From positions 1-41,534 of the forward strand of contig WQYZ01000015.1 in the NCBI GenBank assembly GCA_009780985.1: a DNA stretch of 41,534 nucleotides, in the 5' to 3' direction. Below, in pieces: positions 30,923 through 38,981 of the stretch. The DNA comes from Oscillospiraceae bacterium (lineage in GTDB: Bacteria > Bacillota > Clostridia > Oscillospirales > WRJC01). A model generated the notes under the pieces. The model was given only the letters and a program-made list of their open reading frames with translations. It did no database searches and had not been told where the DNA came from. The translations under genes and the position numbers were made by a program. How positions within the stretch are numbered: the stretch's first letter is position 1; each line of letters starts with the position of its first letter.

Positions 30923-32296
30923 ATGAGCGTAACAAACGATAACATATCAGACGAATTGAAAATCTACGAACTTTCGTTAATCTGGAAAGAAGCGGAATAC
31001 AATTTCGCGTTCTGGGACAAATTCAACGGCGCTCTCGACTGGGACAAGGCGTACAGAGAAGCTCTGCCGAGAGTCTTGGCGACGACGAATCTGTATGACT
31101 ATTATATGGAGCTTTCAAGATTTCTCGCGTTGTTGCGAGACGGTCATACGGGAATTACCGGATTTCCGCAATCTGTAATGGGAAATATAGTACATTTGCC
31201 GTTCTATTGGGGTTATATAGACGGAAAACACATTATAGAGAATGTCGATAAATCTCTTGATATTAAACAGTATGCCATAATAAAAAAAATAAATGGTATC
31301 GAAGTTGATGGATATATAGAAAAAAACATTTTTCCGTATATTTGGCACGAAAAATATGACAGTTGTTATGGACAATTACAAGCATTTATCCGCATGGGCG
31401 AAGAAAACAGCGAAGTAGAATTTGGAATTTCAGAGGATGGCGTAAACAGAAATATAAAGGTTAAACGCGTAAAAGGTAAGCGAGATTGGGCATATAAATC
31501 TCCTGTAATAAAATCTACCGAAGAATTAGAAGAGCTATATAAATCGGATTCGCACACAATAAATAAAACAAAAGATGACATTGCAATTATAACAATATCT
31601 ACATTTATGAATGATAAATTGCCTGAAGAATTCTATGCAAATCAAAAAATACTTGAAAATATGCGGGGTTTTGTTATAGATGTAAGATATAATGGCGGCG
31701 GTAATTCAAATTACGCCGACGCAATTGCAAAAGCGTTTATTGACGGCGAATTTGAAACAAAAAGCGGCGCAACTCAGGTACATATCGCAAATTACAGGGC
31801 GGCGGCTCAAATGTTTAACTATGATGAAATACATAAGAAAATTGCAGAGGAAGAATTGGCAAAAAACCCAGATGGGAAAGAATTTTTTGAAAAAGCATAT
31901 AAAATTTATAATCATACATATTATGATAAAGATGTTGACAAATTAAGTCATGATGGTTGTCTATTTCTATTAAATCAACCGCTTGTAGTGTTATCTACAT
32001 GTAATACGGGTTCTGCGGCGGAGGACTTTCTCATGGAATTAGATTATACAAAACGTGCAACAATTGTCGGAACTGCAAGCAACGGTTCAACAGGTCAACC
32101 ACTGAATATAAATTTAGAGAGCGGCGGCGGTTTCAGGATTTGTACTATACATCGCACGTACCCCGACGGCAGGGAGTTGACGAATGTCGGCGTTCAGCCC
32201 CACATAAAATGCGAACTCACTCTCGACGACTACAAAAACGGCGTCGATTCAGTCATGAACAGAGGACTTGAAGAAATCAGAAAATTGATAAAATAA
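30923..32296 (+). CDS. S41-family serine peptidase (C-terminal processing protease-like)
   Basis: A 457-residue protein with an N-terminal helical cap (about 1-75, LIWKEAEYNFAFWDKFNGALDW), a central region (about 75-210) that includes a PDZ-like stretch, and a C-terminal S41 domain. The core shows GFVIDVRYNGGGNSNYADAIA, then STCNTGSAAEDFLMELD with the likely nucleophile Ser, and GTASNGSTGQPLNI. There is no signal peptide, so it is probably cytoplasmic, like tricorn-type S41 enzymes. The substrate is unknown. GGAGG precedes the ATG. The middle of the gene (about 31.2-32.0 kb) is more A+T rich than its two ends. Confidence 0.88.
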   Translation: MSVTNDNISDELKIYELSLIWKEAEYNFAFWDKFNGALDWDKAYREALPRVLATTNLYDYYMELSRFLALLRDGHTGITGFPQSVMGNIVHLPFYWGYIDGKHIIENVDKSLDIKQYAIIKKINGIEVDGYIEKNIFPYIWHEKYDSCYGQLQAFIRMGEENSEVEFGISEDGVNRNIKVKRVKGKRDWAYKSPVIKSTEELEELYKSDSHTINKTKDDIAIITISTFMNDKLPEEFYANQKILENMRGFVIDVRYNGGGNSNYADAIAKAFIDGEFETKSGATQVHIANYRAAAQMFNYDEIHKKIAEEELAKNPDGKEFFEKAYKIYNHTYYDKDVDKLSHDGCLFLLNQPLVVLSTCNTGSAAEDFLMELDYTKRATIVGTASNGSTGQPLNINLESGGGFRICTIHRTYPDGRELTNVGVQPHIKCELTLDDYKNGVDSVMNRGLEEIRKLIK

Positions 32297-32331
32297 GAAG
32301 AACAAAAACCAATGAAACGGAGGCAAATTTT

Positions 32332-33369
32332 ATGAAAGACAAAGCCATTTTTTGCGGAAGAAAAGGCGATATAGAGCGCGTTTACGGCAATAACACAGAA
32401 GTTATGCAGAAACTCATAAACGAACTCGAATTTCCTGCGGAAGTCATAGACCGTAATAATATAGAGAAATACAGAGATTTCACAAACGAGTGCAGATATA
32501 TATTCACATCATGGGGTATGCTTGAATTGAGCGGGGACGATATCGCCAAATACTTCGGCAAGTGCGAAGTCGTGTTTTACGGCGCGGGTTCGGTGCAGTA
32601 TTTTGCGCGAGAATATCTCAACAGCGGAATCAAAGTATCGTCCGCATGGGTTGCGAACGGCATACCTGTCGCGCAGTTTACTGCGTCGCAGATAATACTG
32701 GCGTGCAAAGGCTATTTTCAGGTCGTGACAAATCACAGGATAAAAAGCCACGCGGACTGGGGAAATACAGCCAAAGTTATACAGGGCAGCTATAAAGGCA
32801 ATTACAACACAAAAATCGGTATTCTCGGCGCGGGAACTATCGGCAGAGGAGTTATATCATATCTTCAGAAACTCGGCATAAAAGCGGAAATATTGGTATA
32901 TGACCCGTATTTTTCCGAAAAAGATGCAAAAACTATAGGCGTAATCAAAACATCTCTTGAAGACATATTCAAAACATGCGACGTTATTTCAAATCACATG
33001 GCAAATCTGCCATCAACTGAAAGAATGTTGAATAAAAGTCATTTCAGCCTGATGAAAGATTACGCGACTTTTATAAATACCGGCAGGGGACAACAGATAA
33101 TCGAATCCGAAATGGCTGAAGTGTTCAGGAACAATCAGACTTTGACCGCGCTTCTGGACGTCACGTCTCCCGAACCTCCGGCAGAAAACGGGGAAAACAG
33201 CGAATTATATAAATTGAATAATGTTGTTATGACCCCTCATATCGCGGGTGTTATCAGTAACGAACTGTGCCTTTTGAGTAATTGCGTATATGACGAGTAT
33301 AAATTCTATGAGCGCGAAAAAAAGTTGAATTATGAAGTCACGCTCGAAATGCTGGAGCATATGGCGTGA
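32332..33369 (+). CDS. D-isomer-specific 2-hydroxyacid dehydrogenase
   Basis: A 345-residue member of the D-2-hydroxyacid dehydrogenase family. The NAD-binding motif is KIGILGAGTIGRGVISYLQKLG (about 161-182), with VYDPYF after the next strand. The catalytic parts are FINTGRGQQIIESEM (Arg position), LDVTSPEPP (Glu) and MTPHIAGV (His). The substrate is not evident. The TIM-barrel gene follows after 11 bases, which suggests a sugar-acid or inositol-type pathway. A GGAGG ribosome site precedes the ATG. Confidence 0.9.
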   Translation: MKDKAIFCGRKGDIERVYGNNTEVMQKLINELEFPAEVIDRNNIEKYRDFTNECRYIFTSWGMLELSGDDIAKYFGKCEVVFYGAGSVQYFAREYLNSGIKVSSAWVANGIPVAQFTASQIILACKGYFQVVTNHRIKSHADWGNTAKVIQGSYKGNYNTKIGILGAGTIGRGVISYLQKLGIKAEILVYDPYFSEKDAKTIGVIKTSLEDIFKTCDVISNHMANLPSTERMLNKSHFSLMKDYATFINTGRGQQIIESEMAEVFRNNQTLTALLDVTSPEPPAENGENSELYKLNNVVMTPHIAGVISNELCLLSNCVYDEYKFYEREKKLNYEVTLEMLEHMA

Positions 33370-33380
33370 AAGGATAATAT

Positions 33381-34187
33381 ATGTATAACAATTCTAAATT
33401 CAGGGCGGGCGTTGTGTCTGTGACTTTCAGACAGTACGCGTATAAAAATTTTATAAAGCACACAAAGCTTACAGATTTATCGTGCATAGAATGGGGCGGC
33501 GATATTCACGTACCGTATGATAATCCAGAAAAAGCGGCTGACGTAAAAAACGAAATGACTGCAAATAATCTAATCACGGCATCGTACGGCTCGTATTATA
33601 AACTCGGACAGAATAACAATTCGGATGTGTTCTCTATGATTTTGCAAACTGCGAAGATTATATCCGCACCCATTATCAGAGTGTGGGGCGGAATAAAAAA
33701 CAGTCAGAACTTGACCGCGCAGGAAAGAGAAGATATAATTCAGGATACGCTGAATATCGCACAAACCGCGCAAAATGAAAATATAACGGGTACACCCGTT
33801 AGAATATCGCTTGAATATCACGGCGGAACAATCACAAACACAGCCGACAGCGCGGTTGACTTTATGAAAGAAGTCAGAAACCGGGACGGAAATAACGTTT
33901 ATCTGTATTGGCAGCCGAATCAATATGTAAATTTCAGCGAAAACAAATTAAATCTTATGAAGATATGCCCGTATCTTTCGAATATTCACGTTTTTGCATG
34001 GGATAACGAAGCGCGTCTGCCCTTGTCCGAATACAAAAATATATGGAGAGAATATATAAACATAATAAAGAACTGCACAAGTCCGGACTCGCGGCATGAT
34101 TTTCTGCTTGAATTTGTAAAAGATGATTCCGTAGAGCAATTCGCAGACGATGCGAAGATCCTAATTGAGTTGCTCGAAAACATTTAA
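33381..34187 (+). CDS. Sugar phosphate isomerase/epimerase (xylose-isomerase-like TIM barrel)
   Basis: A 268-residue protein of the AP endonuclease 2/xylose isomerase-like TIM-barrel family. It shows CIEWGGDIHVPY with an early acidic residue, IIRVWGG, RISLEYHGGTITNT with the metal-binding Glu and His, VYLYWQPNQY, and a closing DFLLEFVKDDS with the last Glu. These are the expected metal-site residues of family members that isomerise or epimerise sugars and sugar acids. It follows the 2-hydroxyacid dehydrogenase with an 11-base gap, so the two probably act on related substrates. Confidence 0.85.
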   Translation: MYNNSKFRAGVVSVTFRQYAYKNFIKHTKLTDLSCIEWGGDIHVPYDNPEKAADVKNEMTANNLITASYGSYYKLGQNNNSDVFSMILQTAKIISAPIIRVWGGIKNSQNLTAQEREDIIQDTLNIAQTAQNENITGTPVRISLEYHGGTITNTADSAVDFMKEVRNRDGNNVYLYWQPNQYVNFSENKLNLMKICPYLSNIHVFAWDNEARLPLSEYKNIWREYINIIKNCTSPDSRHDFLLEFVKDDSVEQFADDAKILIELLENI

Positions 34188-34220
34188 TATAAATTTATTA
34201 TAAAGAGGTATAAAATTTTT

Positions 34221-35657
34221 ATGTTAAAACAGCGAAAATTATTTTTATTTGTCATAGTATTTATTTTCGGCGTTTCTTTATTTTCTTTGCCTTTATCCTC
34301 GTGTATAACCAAGGAACAGCAGGAATGGAATAATGTAAAAAACGGCGATATCTATGCTGTATTTGATTTCGCCTCTGCATGCCAGAATCAGGAACTGCTG
34401 ACCCAGGCAAACAATGAAATCAAAAAGTACATATCTGACGCATATGACCTTGACACATTAAACGACCTTCTGAGCAAATATCCCGAAAAAGCGCAGGAAC
34501 TCAAAGACCGTATCGCCGAACTTTCTTTTGACGACGCCGAGAGCGCGCAAACGACAGACGCCCTTGAACAATTTATCTCCGAATTTGCAAATTACGGGGC
34601 AAATGCGGAATATATAAACGAAGCGAAAGCCGACCTGAAAAACCTTTATTTCAACGAGGCAAAAGACGCGAACTCAAAAGAACTGCTCGAAAATTTTATA
34701 ACAAAATATAAAAATGAAGACATAAATATGACTCAGCAGGCGGAAAGTCTTATCGACGACGTAAACTGGCAGGAAGCGGCGACAACCAATACCCGCGGAA
34801 GCTATGTGAATTACATAGCCGAAACCAAGAACACAGATTATACTTACGACAGCAAATATATTGATGAAGCTAACCAAAAAATAGAAGATTTTGACTGGAA
34901 TACGGCTTATGCAAAAGCGACGGTAAAATCCAAAGAAACTCTGCTGCCTGTTATAGATTTTATAAATTCATATCCAGACGGGACTCACACAGCCGAAGCT
35001 ACGCAATTACTCGAAACTATGCGCAATGATTCTTCTTATTACGACGAATATAAATCCCAAAACACTCTTGAGGCATATGAGCAGTTTGTAACGAATTTCC
35101 CCGGACATAAAGATATTGCAAACGCTCAGAACGCGGAAAAAATATTTAAAGGGGATCTGTATGACTTTACAAGCAAAGGGTATTTACAAACGATAATAAT
35201 CGGGAAATCGATAAAAGAAGTCACAGTGATTGTTAAATGCAATACGGTTTCCCAGCTTGAAATAAATATACCGTTCAGCGTATATTTTGCCGCAAACAGC
35301 GGCAGTGTGCAGAGCATGGCAGTGATAAAAGAAGTAACTTTCAGAATTAATTCCGGAGAAACAAAAACTTTTACAGTCGAAACTGCGTGTATGAATATCG
35401 ACAGGGATGTTCCGCAGGACGGCGATTCTTTTGCGCCTCAGATGTTGGACAGCGACGACCCGCTTATAAAATTGTTGCAGACTCTCAGCGCAAACAGCGC
35501 AAAATACGAAGTTGCGCAGGCTGCAATATGGTATCTCCGGGATAATCCCGGCAAATATAATATTATGAACGCTCTCGAGTACCCTGACGGCACAAAAGCG
35601 ATAACTGAAGATATATACAACGAGGCTGTCAGATTGGCTGATTCTGTAGGGAAATAA
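34221..35657 (+). CDS. Lipoprotein with helical (TPR-like) repeats
   Basis: A 478-residue protein with a lipoprotein signal (FSLPLSSC; the lipidated residue would be Cys28). Residues ~30-310 are mostly helical, with about five degenerate 45-50-residue units of the type (F/W)xxAxxxxT...L..FI..Y...Y..EA, for example TLEAYEQFVTNFPGHKDI. This resembles tetratricopeptide-like solenoids. Residues ~310-400 look beta-rich (KEVTVIVKCNTVSQLEINIPFSVYFA) and the C-terminus is helical again. It is anchored to the outer face of the membrane; the function is unknown. AGAGG precedes the ATG, and the gene starts 33 bases after the isomerase gene. Confidence 0.75.
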   Translation: MLKQRKLFLFVIVFIFGVSLFSLPLSSCITKEQQEWNNVKNGDIYAVFDFASACQNQELLTQANNEIKKYISDAYDLDTLNDLLSKYPEKAQELKDRIAELSFDDAESAQTTDALEQFISEFANYGANAEYINEAKADLKNLYFNEAKDANSKELLENFITKYKNEDINMTQQAESLIDDVNWQEAATTNTRGSYVNYIAETKNTDYTYDSKYIDEANQKIEDFDWNTAYAKATVKSKETLLPVIDFINSYPDGTHTAEATQLLETMRNDSSYYDEYKSQNTLEAYEQFVTNFPGHKDIANAQNAEKIFKGDLYDFTSKGYLQTIIIGKSIKEVTVIVKCNTVSQLEINIPFSVYFAANSGSVQSMAVIKEVTFRINSGETKTFTVETACMNIDRDVPQDGDSFAPQMLDSDDPLIKLLQTLSANSAKYEVAQAAIWYLRDNPGKYNIMNALEYPDGTKAITEDIYNEAVRLADSVGK

Positions 35658-35674
35658 AATACAGATAAAAATCC

Positions 35675-35794
35675 GGCTCCATCCTCCCTCTTACCACGCC
35701 TGCGGCGTTGAGGGAGGCTTTGGCGTATAATCCGTAGCCTCCCTCAGCCCGAAGGGCGATTAGAGGGGGGTGTCGCTTTGCGACAGGGGGAGCC
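35675..35794. repeat. 120-bp interspersed element with GGCTCC ... GGAGCC ends
   Basis: Non-coding, with strong secondary structure. The ends are complementary (GGCTCC/GGAGCC). Inner stems include CTCCCTC/GAGGGAG, AGCCCGAAGGGC and TGTCGCTTTGCGACA. The style (GCCTCCCTCAGCCCGAAGGGC) is that of short interspersed elements that recur in clostridial genomes, but copy number in this genome cannot be checked here. It fills most of the 257-base gap between the lipoprotein gene and the XRE promoter and may serve as a terminator. Confidence 0.75.
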
Positions 35795-35865
35795 AATTAT
35801 CGCCGTAATAAATAAAACAAATAACAGTGATAAGAAAAATATATAGAACTTTTAGTCATATATAC

Positions 35866-35894
35866 TTGACATTTTGATTGATATATATTATAAT
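35866..35894 (+). promoter_or_regulatory. Consensus promoter of the XRE regulator gene
   Basis: TTGACA, 17 bases, TATAAT, both boxes perfect. The ATG lies only 20 bases after the -10 box, so the transcript leader is almost nothing but the AGAGGTGAT ribosome site. Confidence 0.85.
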
Positions 35895-35914
35895 AAACCC
35901 AGAGGTGATGATTT

Positions 35915-36145
35915 ATGAATATGGCGAGCGCAAATTCAAATAAAAATCTGCGGATGAAATCTGCGCGCGCCGCAAAAGATATGTCGCAGAAAGACCTCGC
36001 CGACGCCGTAGACGTCGCAAGACAAACTATAAACGCCATAGAACTCGGCGAATACAATCCCTCGATAAAACTTTGTATTGCAATATGCAAAATCTTAGGT
36101 AAAACATTGAACGATTTATTTTGGGAGGAAAACAGTCATGAATAA
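35915..36145 (+). CDS. XRE-family helix-turn-helix regulator
   Basis: A 76-residue Cro/CI-type DNA-binding protein with one domain: MKSARAAKDMSQKDLADAVDVARQTINAIELGEYNPSIKL (about 14-53), including the recognition helix in VARQTINAIE. It ends KTLNDLFWEE, as is usual for small clostridial regulators of this type. The ribosome site is AGAGGTGAT. The stop overlaps the next gene by 8 bases. The pairing with a small membrane protein suggests a regulator/sensor unit. The target may be its own promoter or the ABC exporter downstream. Confidence 0.92.
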   Translation: MNMASANSNKNLRMKSARAAKDMSQKDLADAVDVARQTINAIELGEYNPSIKLCIAICKILGKTLNDLFWEENSHE

Positions 36146-36581
36146 TATTAAAAAATTCGACGAACGTCAGCTTTGGATAAGAGGGAATATATTCAAGCAT
36201 ATGTTTTTTACAATGGGTGCGTTGGTTATGCTCAATGCTTTCCTGGCAAGTCTCGATATAATATGGGCTGACGGATTTTATATGAATCTGCTTATTTTCT
36301 TCGCCGCGATTGCCGCAGGGTCTGTCGAGATGATATTCAGAGATGTATATATTACACGACCAATGCAACAGAGAATAATAATGGCGGTCATGTTATTAAT
36401 TGGCTTATTTATCTTTGTTGTCCACATATGGCAGCTGTTTTACGGCGAACCAATTTTGGTAAGTGGTGTCTTAACCGATAATGGCGGCTCGTTAATCATG
36501 TCGGTATTAGTTTTGGCTATAGGCGTCAGCTTAGCTGTAAAACTGTTGCGTGACAAATTTAAAAAAGACCGAGAGTTTTGA
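36138..36581 (+). CDS. Small four-helix membrane protein paired with XRE regulator (DUF6773-like)
   Basis: A 147-residue protein with four hydrophobic helices (about 22-42, 49-67, 78-98 and 111-132). A cytoplasmic, charged N-terminus carries FDERQLWIRGNIFKH, a motif I associate with DUF6773-type proteins that follow small XRE regulators. The C-terminus is basic (KLLRDKFKKDREF). The ATG overlaps the regulator gene by 8 bases with GGGAGGA inside it, so translation is coupled. It could modulate the regulator at the membrane, but this is inference. The family name is from memory and moderately sure. Confidence 0.7.
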   Translation: MNNIKKFDERQLWIRGNIFKHMFFTMGALVMLNAFLASLDIIWADGFYMNLLIFFAAIAAGSVEMIFRDVYITRPMQQRIIMAVMLLIGLFIFVVHIWQLFYGEPILVSGVLTDNGGSLIMSVLVLAIGVSLAVKLLRDKFKKDREF

Positions 36582-36617
36582 CAGTAAATATGGTTTACTT
36601 TAGTAAATTATATTTAC
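36578..36617. promoter_or_regulatory. 34-bp near-perfect palindrome next to a -35 box, upstream of the ABC exporter
   Basis: Bases 36584-36617 read GTAAATAT-GG-TTTACT-TT-AGTAAA-TT-ATATTTAC. Every position pairs except the two GG/TT positions. A TTGACA box (36578-36583) touches its left edge, and the palindrome covers the place of the spacer and -10. This is operator-like. The A+T rich stem is too weak for a good intrinsic terminator. Confidence 0.55.
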
Positions 36618-36691
36618 ATACATCGATATCGTCTGAGTATAAGAAATATTTATATTAAAATTTAAAACAAGAACGGAGTGAATTTGAATTA

Positions 36692-37447
36692 ATGGCTCAT
36701 CTGCTTGAAGTAAAAGACGTTAAAAAATTATACGGCAAAAAAGAAGCCGTGAAAGGCATATCTTTTTACGTTGACGAAAGCGAGATTTTCGCGCTTATCG
36801 GTCCGAACGGCGCAGGCAAAACCACGACGCTTAGAATGATTTCGACTTTGATAGAAATAAACGAAGGTCAGATACTCCTCGGAGACGTGGACGTGAAAAA
36901 AAGCCCTGAGAAAGCGCGGGAACAACTTACATATCTGCCCGACGAAGCGGGCGCGTACAAAAATATGACGGGCATAAACTATCTTAAATTCATGGCGTCG
37001 CTGTGCACAAATACAGCCGATGAAGAAAAAAAATCTGTAGATTACGCGGTATCCGTGTGCTCTTCGCTCGGCGATGCGCTCTACGACAAAATCAAATCCT
37101 ACAGCAAAGGCATGATGCGTAAATTGCTTATATCCAGAGCGGTTATGACAAGACCGAAACTCGCAATCTTAGACGAACCCACAAGCGGTCTCGATATAGT
37201 CAACGGTCTCGAAGTGAGGGATTTTATAAAATCGCTGACAAAAACCGGCATGAGCGTTTTATTATCGAGCCATAACATGCTCGAAATAGACTATGTGTCA
37301 GACAGGGTAGCGGTAATCGACAAAGGTCTGATATACGCCGTCGGAACCCCCAAAGAATTAAAAGAACGTTACAGTGCGCAGAATCTTGAGGAAGTATTTG
37401 TGAAATGCGTAAAGGAGGCGGAAGCACATGAAAACAAAGCTGAATAA
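36692..37447 (+). CDS. ABC transporter ATP-binding protein (NatA-like)
   Basis: A 251-residue ATPase. Walker A is GPNGAGKTT. A Q-loop region with LTYLPDEAGAYKNMT is followed by a diverged signature (YSKGMMRKLLISRAVM), Walker B LAILDEPTSGLD and the switch His in SSHNM. It belongs to the ABC-2 exporter group (NatA/CcmA type). The partner permease overlaps it by 20 bases, with AAAGGAGG inside the 3' end. Together they would export sodium, an antibiotic or another small compound; the substrate cannot be told. Confidence 0.92.
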   Translation: MAHLLEVKDVKKLYGKKEAVKGISFYVDESEIFALIGPNGAGKTTTLRMISTLIEINEGQILLGDVDVKKSPEKAREQLTYLPDEAGAYKNMTGINYLKFMASLCTNTADEEKKSVDYAVSVCSSLGDALYDKIKSYSKGMMRKLLISRAVMTRPKLAILDEPTSGLDIVNGLEVRDFIKSLTKTGMSVLLSSHNMLEIDYVSDRVAVIDKGLIYAVGTPKELKERYSAQNLEEVFVKCVKEAEAHENKAE

Positions 37448-38855
37448 ATTTGCCGTGATACTGAGAAAAGAAGTAATGGAGCTGATAACTCCTCAGACTC
37501 TTATACCATTAGTAATATTATTCATTCTGTTCTCGCTTTTGGGGAACGTTATGAAATCTGCCATAACGGGGTCCGCCACTGATACGGTGACGGTTCAGTC
37601 CGACCAGTCCGGAACTGTTCAGAATATTACAGTAAACAAAAACTCTATAATCGGACTTATAGACAACGACAATTCAGACCTCTCAAATTATGTAAAAGAT
37701 AATCTCGGCACACAGGGAATAATGCCGATCGTCCCGCAGTCAACGGACCCTACGGAAGCTATGAAAGAACTTCAGGATTATGATTTGAACGGCGAAAAAA
37801 TAAAAATAAGGACGCTCGTTGTGATAAACAAAGGCTTCGGCGACCAGCTTCTATCCGGCAGTAATACTTCCGTGCCAGTCGATGTTTACTCCGAGATAGA
37901 TTCTTTCGGGGTGACGGCGGCTATTGCCGGAGTGTCAGGACAGAATGTAGGCAATGCGATAAACAGTCTTATTTCGCAGAAACTTTTCACAAATTATGCC
38001 GGGGATACAAATGTAAATATAAATTATATAAAATCCCCTGTATCTGCGCAGAGTTATACTTTTTTGAACAATATTGCGCAAAACGTAGACGCGAGTACGG
38101 TTTTGGGTTATGTAACGTCACAGATAACATTTCTGCCGCTGATTGTGTTTCTGATAATAATGATGGCGACCCAGATGCTGGCGACATCAATGGTAAACGA
38201 AAAAGCGGATAAAACCCTCGAGACTCTTATGACTGCCCCCGTAAACAGACTGTCAGTTCTGCTCGCTAAAATTTTGGCGGCTTCGATTTACGCGGTCATA
38301 TACGCAGTGATATATATGTTTGCCATGAATAATTTCAGTAACGGTATGACCGGCGGCTCGAGCGGATATTCTCAGGATTTTATTGCGGCTCTCAAGAATT
38401 TCGGCGTAACTTTCGATTTATCGACGTTCATTATAATGGGGGTCCAGTTGTTTTTATCGGTATTATGCGGGCTTGCAATCGCGCTTATTATCGGCATGAT
38501 AGTGGACAATATAAAAACTTTGCAGGCGTATATAATGCCGCTGATGATAGTTATGATGATACCGTATTTTATATCGATGTTTCTGGATGTGAAAACGCTG
38601 CCGCTCTGGGGTCAGATTATTCTTTATATAATCCCGTTCACACATACATATACCGCGGTGCCCAACCTGTTTACGCACAGTTATACGCTTATCGCAATCG
38701 GGATCGCATATCAGGTGATATTCGTCGCGGTGATACTCACGATAGCCGTGAAGATATTCAACTCCGACAAACTGTTCACAATAGGTCAGTCGATAGGCAG
38801 GAAATCGGGTAAAAACAGAAATTCGGGGTTAGCGAAACTGTTTGCGAAAAGATAA
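37428..38855 (+). CDS. ABC-2 type transporter permease (NatB-like)
   Basis: A 475-residue permease. An N-terminal helix (about 23-43) is followed by a large extracellular loop (about 45-235, rich in polar residues), then five hydrophobic helices (about 238-262, 283-302, 335-360, 370-390 and 398-440). The segment TSMVNEKADKTLETLMTAPVNRLSVLLAKI is the coupling motif typical of NatB/ABC-2 exporters. It pairs with the ATPase encoded immediately upstream and overlapping. The C-terminal tail is basic. Confidence 0.9.
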   Translation: MKTKLNKFAVILRKEVMELITPQTLIPLVILFILFSLLGNVMKSAITGSATDTVTVQSDQSGTVQNITVNKNSIIGLIDNDNSDLSNYVKDNLGTQGIMPIVPQSTDPTEAMKELQDYDLNGEKIKIRTLVVINKGFGDQLLSGSNTSVPVDVYSEIDSFGVTAAIAGVSGQNVGNAINSLISQKLFTNYAGDTNVNINYIKSPVSAQSYTFLNNIAQNVDASTVLGYVTSQITFLPLIVFLIIMMATQMLATSMVNEKADKTLETLMTAPVNRLSVLLAKILAASIYAVIYAVIYMFAMNNFSNGMTGGSSGYSQDFIAALKNFGVTFDLSTFIIMGVQLFLSVLCGLAIALIIGMIVDNIKTLQAYIMPLMIVMMIPYFISMFLDVKTLPLWGQIILYIIPFTHTYTAVPNLFTHSYTLIAIGIAYQVIFVAVILTIAVKIFNSDKLFTIGQSIGRKSGKNRNSGLAKLFAKR

Positions 38856-38881
38856 ATATTAGAAAAAATCTTATTTAACAC

Positions 38882-38910
38882 TTGACTATTTGTAATAAAT
38901 ATGTTAAAAT
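38882..38910 (+). promoter_or_regulatory. Promoter of the SLH-protein gene
   Basis: TTGACT, 17 bases, TAAAAT, in the 126-base gap after the permease gene. The ATG of the SLH gene is ~70 bases further on, behind AGAGGT. Confidence 0.65.
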
Positions 38911-38981
38911 AATTTAAAAAAATCAGTGCAATATGTTTATAAAAAACAAACGTAAGTCGAAAAATAAAGAGGTATTTATAT

